The notes: generated from the sequence alone by a model not told the origin. Counted from the first letter of the stretch, positions 15,621 to 25,279 are shown. The stretch is 64,000 nucleotides of DNA from PKWO01 sp036384915 (GCA_036384915.1 DASVLJ010000025.1:1-64000), one strand, 5' to 3'. A program made the numbers and translations.

Positions 15621-17113
15621 GCGGCGACAGCATGCGCAACCTCGCAATCGGCCTGGTTTCGGCCGCCATACTCGGCGGCATGGGGTGGCTCCTATCCACG
15701 CGTTTCGAACCGTCATGGGATCCGGTCGGCTCGAACTCCGAAGCCGCCGCGAAGAATCCCATGCTGGGCGCGGAACGCCTGTTGCAGCACCGCGGCTACC
15801 AGGTCAAGGTCGACCAGACTTTGTCGATTGCCCTGTTCCAGCCTTTGCCCCAGGGAACGCTGATCCTGTCCGAAGGCGGCGACAGCATGCTGGCCACGCA
15901 ATCGCAAACCCTGCTGTCCTGGGTTGCGCGCGGCAATACCCTCATCGTGCCCGAGGGATGGCGCCGTTCGCTGTTTGGTCCCGCGGCGAACAAGCAAAAC
16001 AGAAATCAAAAAGTATCCAGGGACAAGGCCGCAGCGGAAGCCACGGCATCCATCCCCGAGCAATTCGGCGTGGCGCTCGGCCCGGCGGCCGCGCCGGGCT
16101 CGGTGTGCCGCAGGCTGCCGACCGAGGGCCGCACGCAACAAGCCATGAACGAGGCGGCGGCCAAGTCCCACCTTACCTATGCCGACTGCGTCGCCAGCGT
16201 CGTGCTGCCCGGCGTACCTCATCCTCTGCGCGTCGACGTATCGCAAGCCAGGCTGATCAATGCCGTCGATAAGGACGCCAACAGCCAAGGCGACGTGCAG
16301 GAGCCGCGCCAAGACCATGACAGCGTTGCCGATGATGGCGATGGCGGCGACGATGCCGACGCCGAGCCGGACGGCAAGGCGGATGGCAATTCGGATAGTA
16401 AATCGGATACGCAAACCGATATGCAAGGCGACAAGCAGGGCGCCCAACCGGTAGATCAGCAGGCCAATCATCAGGCCGATGCGTCTGCCGCCGCGCCCCA
16501 GGGGGCAGACGACGGCGCCAGCGCCGTGCGCATCTTCGACTACGGCAAGGGCCGCGTGGTCATTCTTGCAGAGCGTTATTTCGACAATTACTCGCTCCCG
16601 GCCTATGACCATGGCGAACTGCTGCTCGGCCTGGCGGCGCTCAATGCGCATGGCAAGAACGTGATCTTGATCGAGCACGTCGACATCGCCTCCTGGCTCA
16701 GCATCCTGTGGCATGCGGCGCCGTATGCGATCTGCGTGCTGGCCGCCTTCCTGCTGCTGTGGGCCTGGTATTCCATGCGCCGCTTCGGCCCGCAACTGCC
16801 CGAGCCGGACGACCGGCGCCGCGCATTGCTCGAACATATCGACGCCTCGGGCCGCTGGCTGTGGAAATCCACCCGCGGGCGCGATATCATGCTGGCCGCG
16901 ATGCGCCGCGTTACGGAGCGCACGCTGACGCGCCGCATTCCCGAACTGCGCAAGCTGGCGCCCGAGCGCCAGGTCGAACGCCTCGCCGCCGACGGCAAGA
17001 TGAGCCGCGCCGAGCTGGAGCGCGCGCTGCTCGATGCCCCGGGCCGGCTGCCCATCGAATTCACCCGACAGATCCAAACCCTCCAAGACTTGAGAGCACA
17101 CTATGAGCGCTAA
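15617..17113 (+). CDS. DUF4350-like membrane protein with acidic low-complexity insert
   Basis: Protein of 498 residues. A start at 15617 overlaps the upstream stop by 4 nt; a second ATG at 15632 is possible. A membrane helix (residues 8-26) is followed by a DUF4350-type domain: NPMLGAERLLQHRGYQV, GTLILSEGGDSML, LLSWVARGNTLIVPE and, much later, RIFDYGKGRVVIL. A second helix lies near 365-390 and a cytoplasmic tail follows. Odd feature: residues about 223-295 are a low-complexity insert made mostly of Asp, Gln, Asn, Ser and Gly inside the DUF4350 domain, probably a flexible periplasmic loop grown by replication slippage. It overlaps the MoxR gene by 11 nt. Confidence 0.75.
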   Translation: MSGDSMRNLAIGLVSAAILGGMGWLLSTRFEPSWDPVGSNSEAAAKNPMLGAERLLQHRGYQVKVDQTLSIALFQPLPQGTLILSEGGDSMLATQSQTLLSWVARGNTLIVPEGWRRSLFGPAANKQNRNQKVSRDKAAAEATASIPEQFGVALGPAAAPGSVCRRLPTEGRTQQAMNEAAAKSHLTYADCVASVVLPGVPHPLRVDVSQARLINAVDKDANSQGDVQEPRQDHDSVADDGDGGDDADAEPDGKADGNSDSKSDTQTDMQGDKQGAQPVDQQANHQADASAAAPQGADDGASAVRIFDYGKGRVVILAERYFDNYSLPAYDHGELLLGLAALNAHGKNVILIEHVDIASWLSILWHAAPYAICVLAAFLLLWAWYSMRRFGPQLPEPDDRRRALLEHIDASGRWLWKSTRGRDIMLAAMRRVTERTLTRRIPELRKLAPERQVERLAADGKMSRAELERALLDAPGRLPIEFTRQIQTLQDLRAHYER

Positions 17114-18104
17114 CGTCGACGCCACTTCCTCTTCGATCCCGGCCGACGGCCTGCAGCAGGCCGTCGACATCGTGACCCGCATGCGCCAGGAAATCCAGCG
17201 CGCCCTGGTCGGGCAGGAATACGTGGTCGAGCAGGTGCTGGCATGCTGCCTCGCCGGCGGCCACGTGCTGATCGAGGGCGTGCCCGGCCTGGGCAAGACG
17301 CTCCTGGTCAAGGCCATGGCCAAGACCTTTTCCGGCGACTTCTCGCGCATCCAGTTCACGCCCGACCTGATGCCGGCCGACGTCATGGGCCATGCCGTGT
17401 TCGACATGCGCAACCAGAGCTTTTCCGTGCGCAAGGGGCCGGTATTCACCCACCTGCTGCTGGCCGATGAAATCAACCGCGCGCCGGCCAAGACCCAATC
17501 CTCGCTGCTGGAAGTGATGCAGGAGCGCCAGGTGACCATCGAAGGCGAATCGCATCAGCTGGCCGCGCCCTTCATGGTGCTGGCGACGCAGAATCCGCTG
17601 GAGAACGAGGGCACCTATCCGCTGCCCGAAGCGCAGCTCGACCGTTTCCTGATCAAGGTGCGCATCGACTACCCGAGCGAGAGGGAAGAGCAGGAACTGG
17701 TGCGTCAGGTGACCGCGAACCGCATCGGCGATTCGCTCGATGTTGGCGCCGTCAATACCCTGGTCAAGCCCGAAACGGTGGTGGTGCTGCAGCAGATCGT
17801 CTCCAAGATCCGCGTCGACGATGCCGTATCGAACTATGCCGTGCGCCTGGTGCGCGCCACGCGCGACTGGCCCGGTATTGCCATCGGCGCGGGCCCGCGC
17901 GGCTCGATCGCGCTGCTGCGCGTGGCACGCGCCATGGCGCTCCTGGCGGGGCGCGATTTCGTCATTCCCGACGACATCAAGGCGGCGGCGCTGCCTGTGC
18001 TGCGACACCGTGTGGCCATCTCGCCCGAGAGCGAACTCGACGGCTTGACTTCCGACGACCTGCTCAAGGGCTTGATCGAGCAAAGCGCGGCGCCGCGTGC
18101 GTAA
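17103..18104 (+). CDS. MoxR family AAA+ ATPase
   Basis: Cytoplasmic ATPase of 333 residues, typical for MoxR. Walker A is EGVPGLGKTLL (near residues 58-68), Walker B is LLLADEINRAP, and sensor 1 is VLATQNPLENEGTYPLPEAQLDRF. The C-terminal helical lid has RAMALLAGRDFVIPDDIKAAALPVLRHR. MoxR ATPases act as chaperones together with VWA-domain proteins. The partner here is most likely the DUF58 protein that starts 17 bp downstream, with the four upstream membrane proteins as possible clients or docking factors. The start overlaps the upstream stop by 11 nt. Confidence 0.93.
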   Translation: MSANVDATSSSIPADGLQQAVDIVTRMRQEIQRALVGQEYVVEQVLACCLAGGHVLIEGVPGLGKTLLVKAMAKTFSGDFSRIQFTPDLMPADVMGHAVFDMRNQSFSVRKGPVFTHLLLADEINRAPAKTQSSLLEVMQERQVTIEGESHQLAAPFMVLATQNPLENEGTYPLPEAQLDRFLIKVRIDYPSEREEQELVRQVTANRIGDSLDVGAVNTLVKPETVVVLQQIVSKIRVDDAVSNYAVRLVRATRDWPGIAIGAGPRGSIALLRVARAMALLAGRDFVIPDDIKAAALPVLRHRVAISPESELDGLTSDDLLKGLIEQSAAPRA

Positions 18105-18121
18105 AACAAGGTAAGCAGCGT

Positions 18122-19426
18122 ATGACGCCTTCACGCCGGCTGCTCGCCGCCGTCCTGCTCCTCGCGCTGGCCGGCGCGGTGCTCGCCTGGCTGCCCGATT
18201 TGCGCGACTACTGGGCCGGGGCGGCACTTGCCTTCGCCGCGGCGGCCGCGTTCGACGCCTTGCTGACGCGGCGCGTGCCCGAGCTGCGCGTCGAGCGCCG
18301 CATCGCCGGCGTGTGGCCGGTGGGCGTGTGGAACGAAGTCGGCCTGACGCTGCGCAACGAAGGCGCTTCCCGCGTAAAACTCGAATTGTTCGACGACTAC
18401 CCGACGCATTGGCAACTCGAAGGCTTGCCGCACGCCAGCACGATTGCGCCCGGAACCTACGTCACCGTCACCTACCGCCTGAAGCCCAAGCGCCGCGGCG
18501 ACGCGCATTTCGGCGCGCCGTATCTGCGCATCATGTCGCCGCTGGGCCTATGGCGCCGCGTGCGCCGCATCGGGCCGGAGCAGGGCGTCAAGGTGTTTCC
18601 CGATTTCTCGCAATTGCTCGGCCATACGCTGACCGCGACGGACCGCCGCGCGCCGGCCGCGGGCGCCATCCGCAAGCGCCGCCGCGGCGAAGGCACGGAC
18701 TTCCGCCAGCTGCGCGAATACCGCCAGGGCGACAGCATGCGCTCGATCGACTGGAAAGCCACGGCGCGCCAGCAGAAGCCGATCACGCGCGAATACCAGG
18801 AAGAGCGCGACCAGCAAGTCGTGTTCCTGCTCGACACCGGCCGGCGCATGCTGGCCGAGGACGGCGCCTATACCCACTTCGACCATGCCTTGAACGCGGT
18901 GCTGACGCTGGGCTTCCTGGCGCAGCGCCAGGGCGACGCCGTGGGACTGATGAGCTTCGGTGGCGAGACGCGCTGGCTCTCGCCCTACAAGGGCCGCACC
19001 GGCCTGGACCGCCTGCTGTCCGGCGTGTACGACTTGCAGCCGGCCGAGGTCGCGCCCGACTATACCCAGGCCGCAACGGCCTTGCTGGCGCGGCTCAAGA
19101 AACGCGCCTTTATCGTGCTCATCACCAACCTGCGCGACGAGGACGACCGTGCCATGCGCGAAGCCTGCGAGCTGCTGTCGACGCGCCACCTCGTGCTATG
19201 CGCCAGCATGCGCGAAAAGGCGCTCGACCTCGCCTTGAGCGCGCCGGCGCACAACTTCGCCGGCGCCCTGCGCGCCTCGGCTGCGGCGCACTACCTCGAC
19301 CAGCGCGATTACGCCATCAAGCGCTTGGGAATACGAGCAAGCCATCTGTTCGACATCACGCCGGAACAATTGAGCATGACGCTGGTGAACCGCTATCGCG
19401 ATATCAAGGAAAGCGGGCAGCTTTGA
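18122..19426 (+). CDS. DUF58 domain protein (MoxR partner)
   Basis: Protein of 434 residues. Two membrane helices at the N-terminus (about 7-45) are followed by a beta-rich region and the DUF58 core: RRGEGTDFRQLREYRQGDSMRSIDWKATAR, then a von Willebrand-like fold beginning QVVFLLDTGRRM (a degenerate MIDAS, with Asp-Thr-Gly in place of Asp-x-Ser) and LMSFGGETRWL. It is the last gene of the operon and the expected VWA-like partner of MoxR. After its stop, 182 bp with no gene separate it from the convergent DUF805 gene. Confidence 0.9.
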   Translation: MTPSRRLLAAVLLLALAGAVLAWLPDLRDYWAGAALAFAAAAAFDALLTRRVPELRVERRIAGVWPVGVWNEVGLTLRNEGASRVKLELFDDYPTHWQLEGLPHASTIAPGTYVTVTYRLKPKRRGDAHFGAPYLRIMSPLGLWRRVRRIGPEQGVKVFPDFSQLLGHTLTATDRRAPAAGAIRKRRRGEGTDFRQLREYRQGDSMRSIDWKATARQQKPITREYQEERDQQVVFLLDTGRRMLAEDGAYTHFDHALNAVLTLGFLAQRQGDAVGLMSFGGETRWLSPYKGRTGLDRLLSGVYDLQPAEVAPDYTQAATALLARLKKRAFIVLITNLRDEDDRAMREACELLSTRHLVLCASMREKALDLALSAPAHNFAGALRASAAAHYLDQRDYAIKRLGIRASHLFDITPEQLSMTLVNRYRDIKESGQL

Positions 19427-19572
19427 TTGGGGCTGTTCGTCGGCGATCGACTGCCGACGGTGTTGATTGACCGTCAATCGCTTCGTGAAACGGGCCCACT
19501 CGGCGTGGCGGAAGACGGCGCGCCATAGGGATTTTCCGTCCGGGGCGTTGCGATTGAATACGGCTTCGAAGG

Positions 19573-19601
19573 CCAGGCATCCGCCGTGGGCGAATGCCTG
19601 G
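19573..19601. terminator. Hairpin between convergent DUF58 and DUF805 genes
   Basis: CCAGGCAT (19573-19580) pairs with ATGCCTGG (19594-19601). It lies between two convergent genes; neither side has a strong T-run, so the termination role is tentative. Confidence 0.35.
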
Positions 19602-19608
19602 TTATTCC

Positions 19609-20220
<612 letters not shown>

Positions 20221-20690
20221 GTTGCTCCCTTTCTTAAGTTGGATCCCGCGTTCTTGCCAGGCGACGCTGAAGGCGTCGCGCTGCTTAGTGCACCGTGTGG
20301 TCGCTATGGGACTTCATTGTTGCCGGGCAAATTTAACATGAATTTCATGTCAATTGTCTAATTTTCCCAATGGTTCGTCACCGTTTTGTCACGGAATCGC
20401 GACTATAATGCGGCATGGCAGCGGCGCGGCAAAAGCGCCGCGCCAGATTGCTTGAAAAATGCGCATGTGCAAGCGTGGAGACCTTCGTTTGCAGGCACGT
20501 GGAATGCGCCGACAATAGCGTACCCGGTACGCATCACCAGGCACTGCCGGCTATTTGACCGGACCGTAGCCGAAGACAATATCGGTGGGACCATAAGGAG
20601 CTAACCAATCCTGCGGCGCAAATTCGCCCGGGATTCGATGGGGTTGCCTGTGGCTGTTTGCCAGCCGTAAAAGGACTCTTCCGGCGCGCC
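20221..20690. other. Non-coding divergent intergenic region (470 bp)
   Basis: It separates the DUF805 gene (leftward) from the GntR regulator (rightward). An operator-like palindrome ACATGA-ATT-TCATGT is at 20336-20350. A TATAAT at 20404-20409 could be a -10 box, but lacks a well-placed -35. No convincing small gene was found. The long leader before 20691 could hide a regulatory RNA, but I see no clear structure. Confidence 0.45.
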
Positions 20691-21506
20691 ATGCCCGCGC
20701 CTGCCCAGGCAACTCCGCAAGGAACGAATTTGTTAGCTGATTTGGAAAATAAGCTGCGGCAACTGAAGCCCGACCCGGCCATCGCTACGCCGCTTTACCT
20801 GCAACTGGCCAGCAAGCTGAGCGTCGCCGTGCATGAAGGCGTATGGAAGCCGAACGAAGCCTTGCCGGCCGAGCGCATCCTGTCCGAGGCGCTGGGAATC
20901 TCGCGCTTCACGACACGCAAGGCGATTGAAATCCTGTGCGAACGCGGCGTGCTGTGCCGGCGGCACGGCTCGGGTACCTATGTCAATCGCACGCTGGCGC
21001 GGCCCTTGTCACGCTTGACCAGCTTTTCCGACGAGGCGCGCCAGCGCGGCTTCGCTCCGGGATCGACATGGCTTTCGCGCGAGATCGGCATTGCCGCCAA
21101 AGAAGAATGCCGCATGCTGGGCCTGCGTGCCAACAGCCCGGTATCGCGCCTGAAGCGCTTGCGCACGGCCGACGACCGGATCGTGGCCATCGAAAGTTCG
21201 ACCATACCGGCACGCTTTCTGCCCGACCCCCGCGCCGTGGAAGACAGCCTGTACAGCTATCTGGCGGACCGGCAGGCGGAGCCGGCCCGTGCGCGCCAGC
21301 ATATCCAGGCGATCAATGCGAACGAGGAATTGGCCAGGCTGGCGAACGTGGAACCGGGGTCGGCCATGCTCTACATCCGCCGGATCGCCTATGATGCGAG
21401 AGGCGCGGCCATCGAGCTGACCCACTCGTACTTTCGCAGTGACCGCTTCGATTTCGTCGCGGTGCTGGCGCAGGACAGGCCGCGGATCGAGGCGATTTTG
21501 AGCTGA
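20691..21506 (+). CDS. GntR family transcriptional regulator (HutC/UTRA type)
   Basis: Protein of 271 residues counted from ATG 20691; a TTG at 20658 would add 11 residues. The winged-helix domain is at about residues 30-105: PLYLQLASKL, VWKPNEALPAERILSEALGISRFTTRKAIEIL, GVLCRRHGSGTYV. A UTRA ligand-binding domain follows (about 115-265): SRLKRLRTADDRIVAIESSTIP, LYSYL, LYIRRIAYDARGAAIELTHSYFRSDRFDF. This architecture senses small effectors such as sugar phosphates, histidine or similar. No metabolic operon is adjacent, so the target is unknown; the convergent LysE gene starts its stop 1 bp away but is not an obvious target. Confidence 0.88.
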   Translation: MPAPAQATPQGTNLLADLENKLRQLKPDPAIATPLYLQLASKLSVAVHEGVWKPNEALPAERILSEALGISRFTTRKAIEILCERGVLCRRHGSGTYVNRTLARPLSRLTSFSDEARQRGFAPGSTWLSREIGIAAKEECRMLGLRANSPVSRLKRLRTADDRIVAIESSTIPARFLPDPRAVEDSLYSYLADRQAEPARARQHIQAINANEELARLANVEPGSAMLYIRRIAYDARGAAIELTHSYFRSDRFDFVAVLAQDRPRIEAILS

Positions 21507-21507
21507 G

Positions 21508-22137
21508 TTATTTCCGGGCTTGCATGGCGATCTTTACCGCCATGCCGGCCAGGACCGTACCCATCAGCCAGCGTTGTATGGACATCCAGCCGGGGCGCGT
21601 GGCGAGGAAACCGGCGATGCCGCCGGCCGCCAGCGTGACCATGCCATTGACCGTCACCGACAATGCGATCTGGATCAGGCCCAGCTTCAGCGACTGCGCC
21701 AGGATGGAGCCCGCGGGGTCGATGAATTGCGGCAGCAGCGCCAGATAAAGCAGGGCGATCTTGGGGTTCAACAGGTTGGTGAGGAAACCCATCAAAAACA
21801 GCCGCCTCGGGCTGTGCGGCGGCAGCTCGCGCACGGCGAAAGGCGATTGGCCGCCGGGCTTGACCGCCTGCCAAGCCAGCCAGAGCAGGTAGAGTGCGCC
21901 GCCGAAGCGCAGGGCGTCATAGGCGAAAGGTACGGCGAACAGCAGGGCGGTGATGCCGAAGGAGGCGCACAGCAGGTAGAACAGGAAGCCCGCGGCCACC
22001 CCGGCGAGCGAGATGAAGCCGGCCTTGCGCCCCTGGCAGATCGAGCGCGAAATCAGGTAAATCATATTCGGCCCCGGCGTCAGGGCCATGCCCAGCGCCA
22101 AGGCGGCGAAACCGGCGATCAGGCTGGTGCCGTGCAT
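21508..22137 (-). CDS. LysE family amino-acid exporter
   Basis: Inner-membrane protein of 209 residues, the usual length for the LysE/RhtB family, with about six hydrophobic helices. The family signature is near the N-terminus: LALGMALTPGPNMIYLISRSICQGRKAGF. The middle has GFLTNLLNPKIALLYLALLPQFI, the second conserved block. These proteins export amino acids or derivatives by proton exchange; the substrate cannot be read. It is convergent with the GntR gene and divergent from the Sel1-type gene at 22294. Confidence 0.9.
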   Translation of the reverse strand: MHGTSLIAGFAALALGMALTPGPNMIYLISRSICQGRKAGFISLAGVAAGFLFYLLCASFGITALLFAVPFAYDALRFGGALYLLWLAWQAVKPGGQSPFAVRELPPHSPRRLFLMGFLTNLLNPKIALLYLALLPQFIDPAGSILAQSLKLGLIQIALSVTVNGMVTLAAGGIAGFLATRPGWMSIQRWLMGTVLAGMAVKIAMQARK

Positions 22138-22293
22138 GTCGTCTCCCCCAAGTGAGCTTCCATTTTACGCGAGAGGCGGCCGGTTCGCTTTGTTGTGAAC
22201 CGGATGTAAAACTCCAGGCTCGCTGCAGCGGTCGCCTGCTTTGCGGTAGACTTTGTCCTGCCTATGTGATCCACCCTGCGGGAATCCAATTAC

Positions 22294-23013
22294 GTGAAAA
22301 CCTCATCGACAAGCTTTTTGGCGGCGCTCGCTCTGATGTCCGCTTTTGCCGCGCGGCCTGCCATGGCCAGCGTTGAATCCGGCGTTGATGCCTACAATGG
22401 CGGCGATTACGCGCGTGCCATGCATGACTTGCTGCCGCTGGCCGAGAAGGGCAACAATGCCACGGCCCAGCGCTACGTGGCCGCCATGTATGCCGAGGGC
22501 TACGGCGTGCAGCAGGATGAAAAGATGGCCGCCGGCTGGTATCTCAGTGCCGCCACGGGCGGTAATACCGACGCGCAGAATGCCCTGGCCGAGTTTTATG
22601 CCAACGGGCGGGGCGTTGCGGCCGACCCGGTGCTGGCCGCCTATTGGCGCTGGCGCTCCTCGAACGGTTTGATGAATGCGGCCAAGCGCACGCTCAACGA
22701 CGGCATCAAAAAAGGCGCCGGCATGCTGGACAAGCCCGGCGCCGCCGATTCGGCAAAAGAGAGCGGCTGCGGCGCGCCGGCGTATGCGGCCGACGCGGCG
22801 CATTTCGGCCAGGATTCCTCGGTCGATCTGCTGTTCCTGATCGACGCCGAAGGCAAGACGATCGAAGCCTCGGTCGGCACCAGCAGCGGCTGGCCGCTGC
22901 TCGACAATCTCGCGCGCGAAGCCTTTGCCCATTGCAGCTTTCCGCCCGTGCTGCAAAACGGCAAGGCGGCACCGGCCCTGATCAGGGCAACCTACACCTG
23001 GAAAACCAAATGA
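22294..23013 (+). CDS. Periplasmic Sel1-repeat protein with TonB-like C-terminal domain (1)
   Basis: Protein of 239 residues with a GTG start at 22294 and a Sec signal (cleavage near AMAS, residue 25). Residues about 30-120 carry Sel1-type helical repeats: DYARAMHDLLPLAEKGNNATAQRYVAAMYAEGYGV, then KMAAGWYLSAATGGNTDAQNALAEFYANGRGV. Residues about 160-239 resemble a TonB C-terminal domain (VDLLFLIDAEGKTIEASVGTSSGWPLLDNLAREAF, then CSFPP). There is no TonB membrane anchor, so this is a soluble periplasmic protein, perhaps binding partner proteins. It overlaps the next gene at 23010-23013 (ATGA). Confidence 0.75.
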   Translation: MKTSSTSFLAALALMSAFAARPAMASVESGVDAYNGGDYARAMHDLLPLAEKGNNATAQRYVAAMYAEGYGVQQDEKMAAGWYLSAATGGNTDAQNALAEFYANGRGVAADPVLAAYWRWRSSNGLMNAAKRTLNDGIKKGAGMLDKPGAADSAKESGCGAPAYAADAAHFGQDSSVDLLFLIDAEGKTIEASVGTSSGWPLLDNLAREAFAHCSFPPVLQNGKAAPALIRATYTWKTK

Positions 23014-23729
23014 TGGACAAGACCTTGCTTATTCTGGCGGCCGGCCTCTTGTTCGCCGGCGCCGCCTGCGCCTCGCCGGGGTCCGAGCTGGCGCGCCGCG
23101 ACTATGATCGCGGCAACTACGACGTGGCCCTGCAAAAGGCGCAACCGCTCGCTGAATCCGGCGATGCGGCCGCACAAACGCTGCTTGGCATGATGTATGC
23201 CGAAGGCAGGGGCGTGGCGAAAGACGAAGCGCAATCCTGGCAGTGGTATTGGAAGGCCGCCGTCGGCGGCGACGCCCAGGCACAGACGGCCCTGGTGGCC
23301 ATCTATCGCGGTGGGCGCGGCGTTGCCGCCGATGCCGATATGTCCAATTACTGGCAATGGAAAATCGCCGCCGGTCGCGAACAGAGCCAGAAAGCGAAGC
23401 TCGAAGCGGAGATCGCGCGCGACGCCACCGTCACGCGCAAGGGCAAGGATTCCGCTCCCGTCTTGAACCCGGCAAGCTGCAAGATGCCGGACTACGTCAA
23501 GACCGGCTATGGCTACCATGCGACCGGCGAGCTGCAGATATTGTTCATGCTCTCGGCCGATGGCAGCGTGCTCGAAGCCTCGATGCCCAAAAGCAGCAAC
23601 TGGAGCAGGCTCGATCACGATATCCTGAACAGCTATGCCAAGAGCTGCACTTTTGCCCCGACCAAGCGCGACGGCAAGACCATCAGCGGCCTGTATTCGC
23701 TGCCCGTGACCTGGTCGGTCGGCCCCTGA
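23010..23729 (+). CDS. Periplasmic Sel1-repeat protein with TonB-like C-terminal domain (2)
   Basis: Protein of 239 residues (start ATG 23010 overlapping the previous stop; ATG 23013 would shorten it by one). Signal peptide with cleavage near CASPG. It is a diverged tandem paralogue of the gene before: Sel1 repeats (DYDRGNYDVALQKAQPLAESGDAAAQTLLGMMYAEGRGV; AVGGDAQAQTALVAIYRGGRGV) and then a TonB-C-like domain (GELQILFMLSADGSVLEASMPKSSNWSRLDHDILNSYAKSC). Each copy has one Cys shortly before and one inside the TonB-like domain, which may form a disulfide. The stop and the next start share one base, so the three genes are probably co-translated. Confidence 0.75.
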   Translation: MMDKTLLILAAGLLFAGAACASPGSELARRDYDRGNYDVALQKAQPLAESGDAAAQTLLGMMYAEGRGVAKDEAQSWQWYWKAAVGGDAQAQTALVAIYRGGRGVAADADMSNYWQWKIAAGREQSQKAKLEAEIARDATVTRKGKDSAPVLNPASCKMPDYVKTGYGYHATGELQILFMLSADGSVLEASMPKSSNWSRLDHDILNSYAKSCTFAPTKRDGKTISGLYSLPVTWSVGP

Positions 23730-25219
23730 TGATCGACATCGCCGCGGCGCTGCGGGAAGCCTTGGCGTTGCACAAGCGCGGCCGGCTTGACGAAGCGGAG
23801 TTGCGCTACCGACAGTTGCTCGAATGCGAGCCGAACCATTTCGATGCCTTGCATCTGCTCGGCCTGATCGCCCGGCAGCGCGGCCAGGCGCAACTGGCGG
23901 TCGGCTTGATCGAGCGCGCCCTCGCCGCCGACGACAAACAGGCCATCGCCTGGTGCAATCTTGGCACGGCGTGGCAGGACCTCGGCGCGTCCGACCGCGC
24001 CTTGCCCGCCTTCGAGCGCGCCATCGCGCTCGACCCGAACTATGCGCTGGCACACAACAACCGCGGCAATGCCTGCCGCAACCTCGGCTTGTTCGAAGAG
24101 GCGCTGGCCTGCTACGACAGCGCGCTGCGCTGCAAGCCCGACCATGCCGATGCCGCGCTCAACCGCGGCACCGTATTGCAGCAACTCGGCCGCCACGATG
24201 AGGCCTTGGCCGCCTACGACGCCGCCCTGAAGCTGCGGCCCGATGCCGACGGCTGGAGCAACCGCGGCAGCGTGCTGTACGTGCTGGGCCGTTTTGAGGA
24301 AGCCTTGCAAAGCATGGAGCGCGCGCTGCGGCTCGACGCCAGGCATGCCAGCGCCTGGTGCAACCGCGGCATGACGCTGCAAAAGCTCGAACGCCACAGC
24401 GAAGCACTGGAGAGCTACGACAAAGCGCTGGAATTGCGGCCCCACCATGCCGAAGCCTGGCTCTATCGCGGCAACGTGCTGCGCCTGATGGAGCACTTCA
24501 ACGAAGCGGCCGCGTCCTATCGCCGCGCACGCGAACACGGCGCCGATGCGGAGCAATGCGCCTATTTCCTCGCCGCACTCGGCGAAGGTGAGGCGCCGCC
24601 CGCATCGCCGTCGGCCTACGTCAGGAACCTGTTCGACCGCTATGCCGGCCACTTCGACGAGCATCTGGTCGAGGTGCTGCATTACCGCACGCCGCAATTG
24701 TTGATGGATGCCCTGCGGCAGGCCGGCGTGCCGCGTGCCGGGGATTGCGCCGACCTCGGTTGCGGCACAGGCCTGGCCGGCGCCTTGTTGCAGCCGCACG
24801 TGCATACCCTGCACGGTGTCGATTTGTCGCAAGCCATGCTGGACCGCGCGGCGGCGCGCGGCATCTATGATAGCCTCGATTGCGAAGACCTCTCAGCCTG
24901 GCTGTCGCGCCGCCCTGGCGCCTTCAACCTCGCCGTGGCCGCCGACGTGCTGGTCTATCTGGGCGATCTCGCGCCCTTGATGCAAGCAGCGCGCCAAGCC
25001 TTGCGCGCCGGCGGCGCCTTTGCTTTTTCTGTCGAGGAGACGGAAGCAGCCGACTATGCCTTGCAACTTTCGCACCGCTATGCGCACTCGCGCGCCTATG
25101 TCGAACGCGTGGCGGGCGAAGCCGGGTTTGCCGTGAAGCACCTCGAACGCTGCGTGTTGCGTAAAGAAGAGGGCGCCGAAGTCGGCGGCCTTTGCGTCGT
25201 ACTGACACCTGCCTGCTGA
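23729..25219 (+). CDS. TPR-repeat protein with C-terminal methyltransferase domain
   Basis: Protein of 496 residues. The ATG at 23729 overlaps the previous stop by one base. Residues 1-280 are about eight tetratricopeptide repeats (for example AWCNLGTAWQDLGASDRALPAFERAIALDPN). Residues about 295-490 form a class I SAM-dependent methyltransferase: FDRYAGHFDEHLVEVLHYRTP, motif I DLGCGTGLAGALLQ, HGVDLSQAMLDRA, then FNLAVAADVLVYLGDL and GGAFAFSVEE. This architecture is known as the TPR-methyltransferase family; substrates are mostly unknown. It is the last gene of the three-gene unit with the Sel1 proteins. Confidence 0.85.
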   Translation: MIDIAAALREALALHKRGRLDEAELRYRQLLECEPNHFDALHLLGLIARQRGQAQLAVGLIERALAADDKQAIAWCNLGTAWQDLGASDRALPAFERAIALDPNYALAHNNRGNACRNLGLFEEALACYDSALRCKPDHADAALNRGTVLQQLGRHDEALAAYDAALKLRPDADGWSNRGSVLYVLGRFEEALQSMERALRLDARHASAWCNRGMTLQKLERHSEALESYDKALELRPHHAEAWLYRGNVLRLMEHFNEAAASYRRAREHGADAEQCAYFLAALGEGEAPPASPSAYVRNLFDRYAGHFDEHLVEVLHYRTPQLLMDALRQAGVPRAGDCADLGCGTGLAGALLQPHVHTLHGVDLSQAMLDRAAARGIYDSLDCEDLSAWLSRRPGAFNLAVAADVLVYLGDLAPLMQAARQALRAGGAFAFSVEETEAADYALQLSHRYAHSRAYVERVAGEAGFAVKHLERCVLRKEEGAEVGGLCVVLTPAC

Positions 25220-25250
25220 GCCAGCCTCGCCCAATCCGCAATCGGCCGGG

Positions 25251-25279
25251 TTGACTCTTTCCGTTTTTCTTTTTATAAC
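25251..25279 (+). promoter_or_regulatory. Sigma-70 promoter of alpha-2-macroglobulin gene
   Basis: TTGACT (25251-25256) and TATAAC (25274-25279) with an exact 17-bp spacer, both one base off consensus. Predicted start near 25286, about 58 nt before the ATG. Confidence 0.75.

Noticed and set aside
15713..17539. 608-codon minus-strand open frame
   Set aside because: It lies opposite the DUF4350 and MoxR genes, which have strong family motifs and overlapping starts. Long antisense frames are expected at this GC content.
20404..20690. Possible small RNA or riboswitch upstream of the GntR gene
   Set aside because: The leader is long, but I could find no conserved fold, terminator or known riboswitch core by eye.
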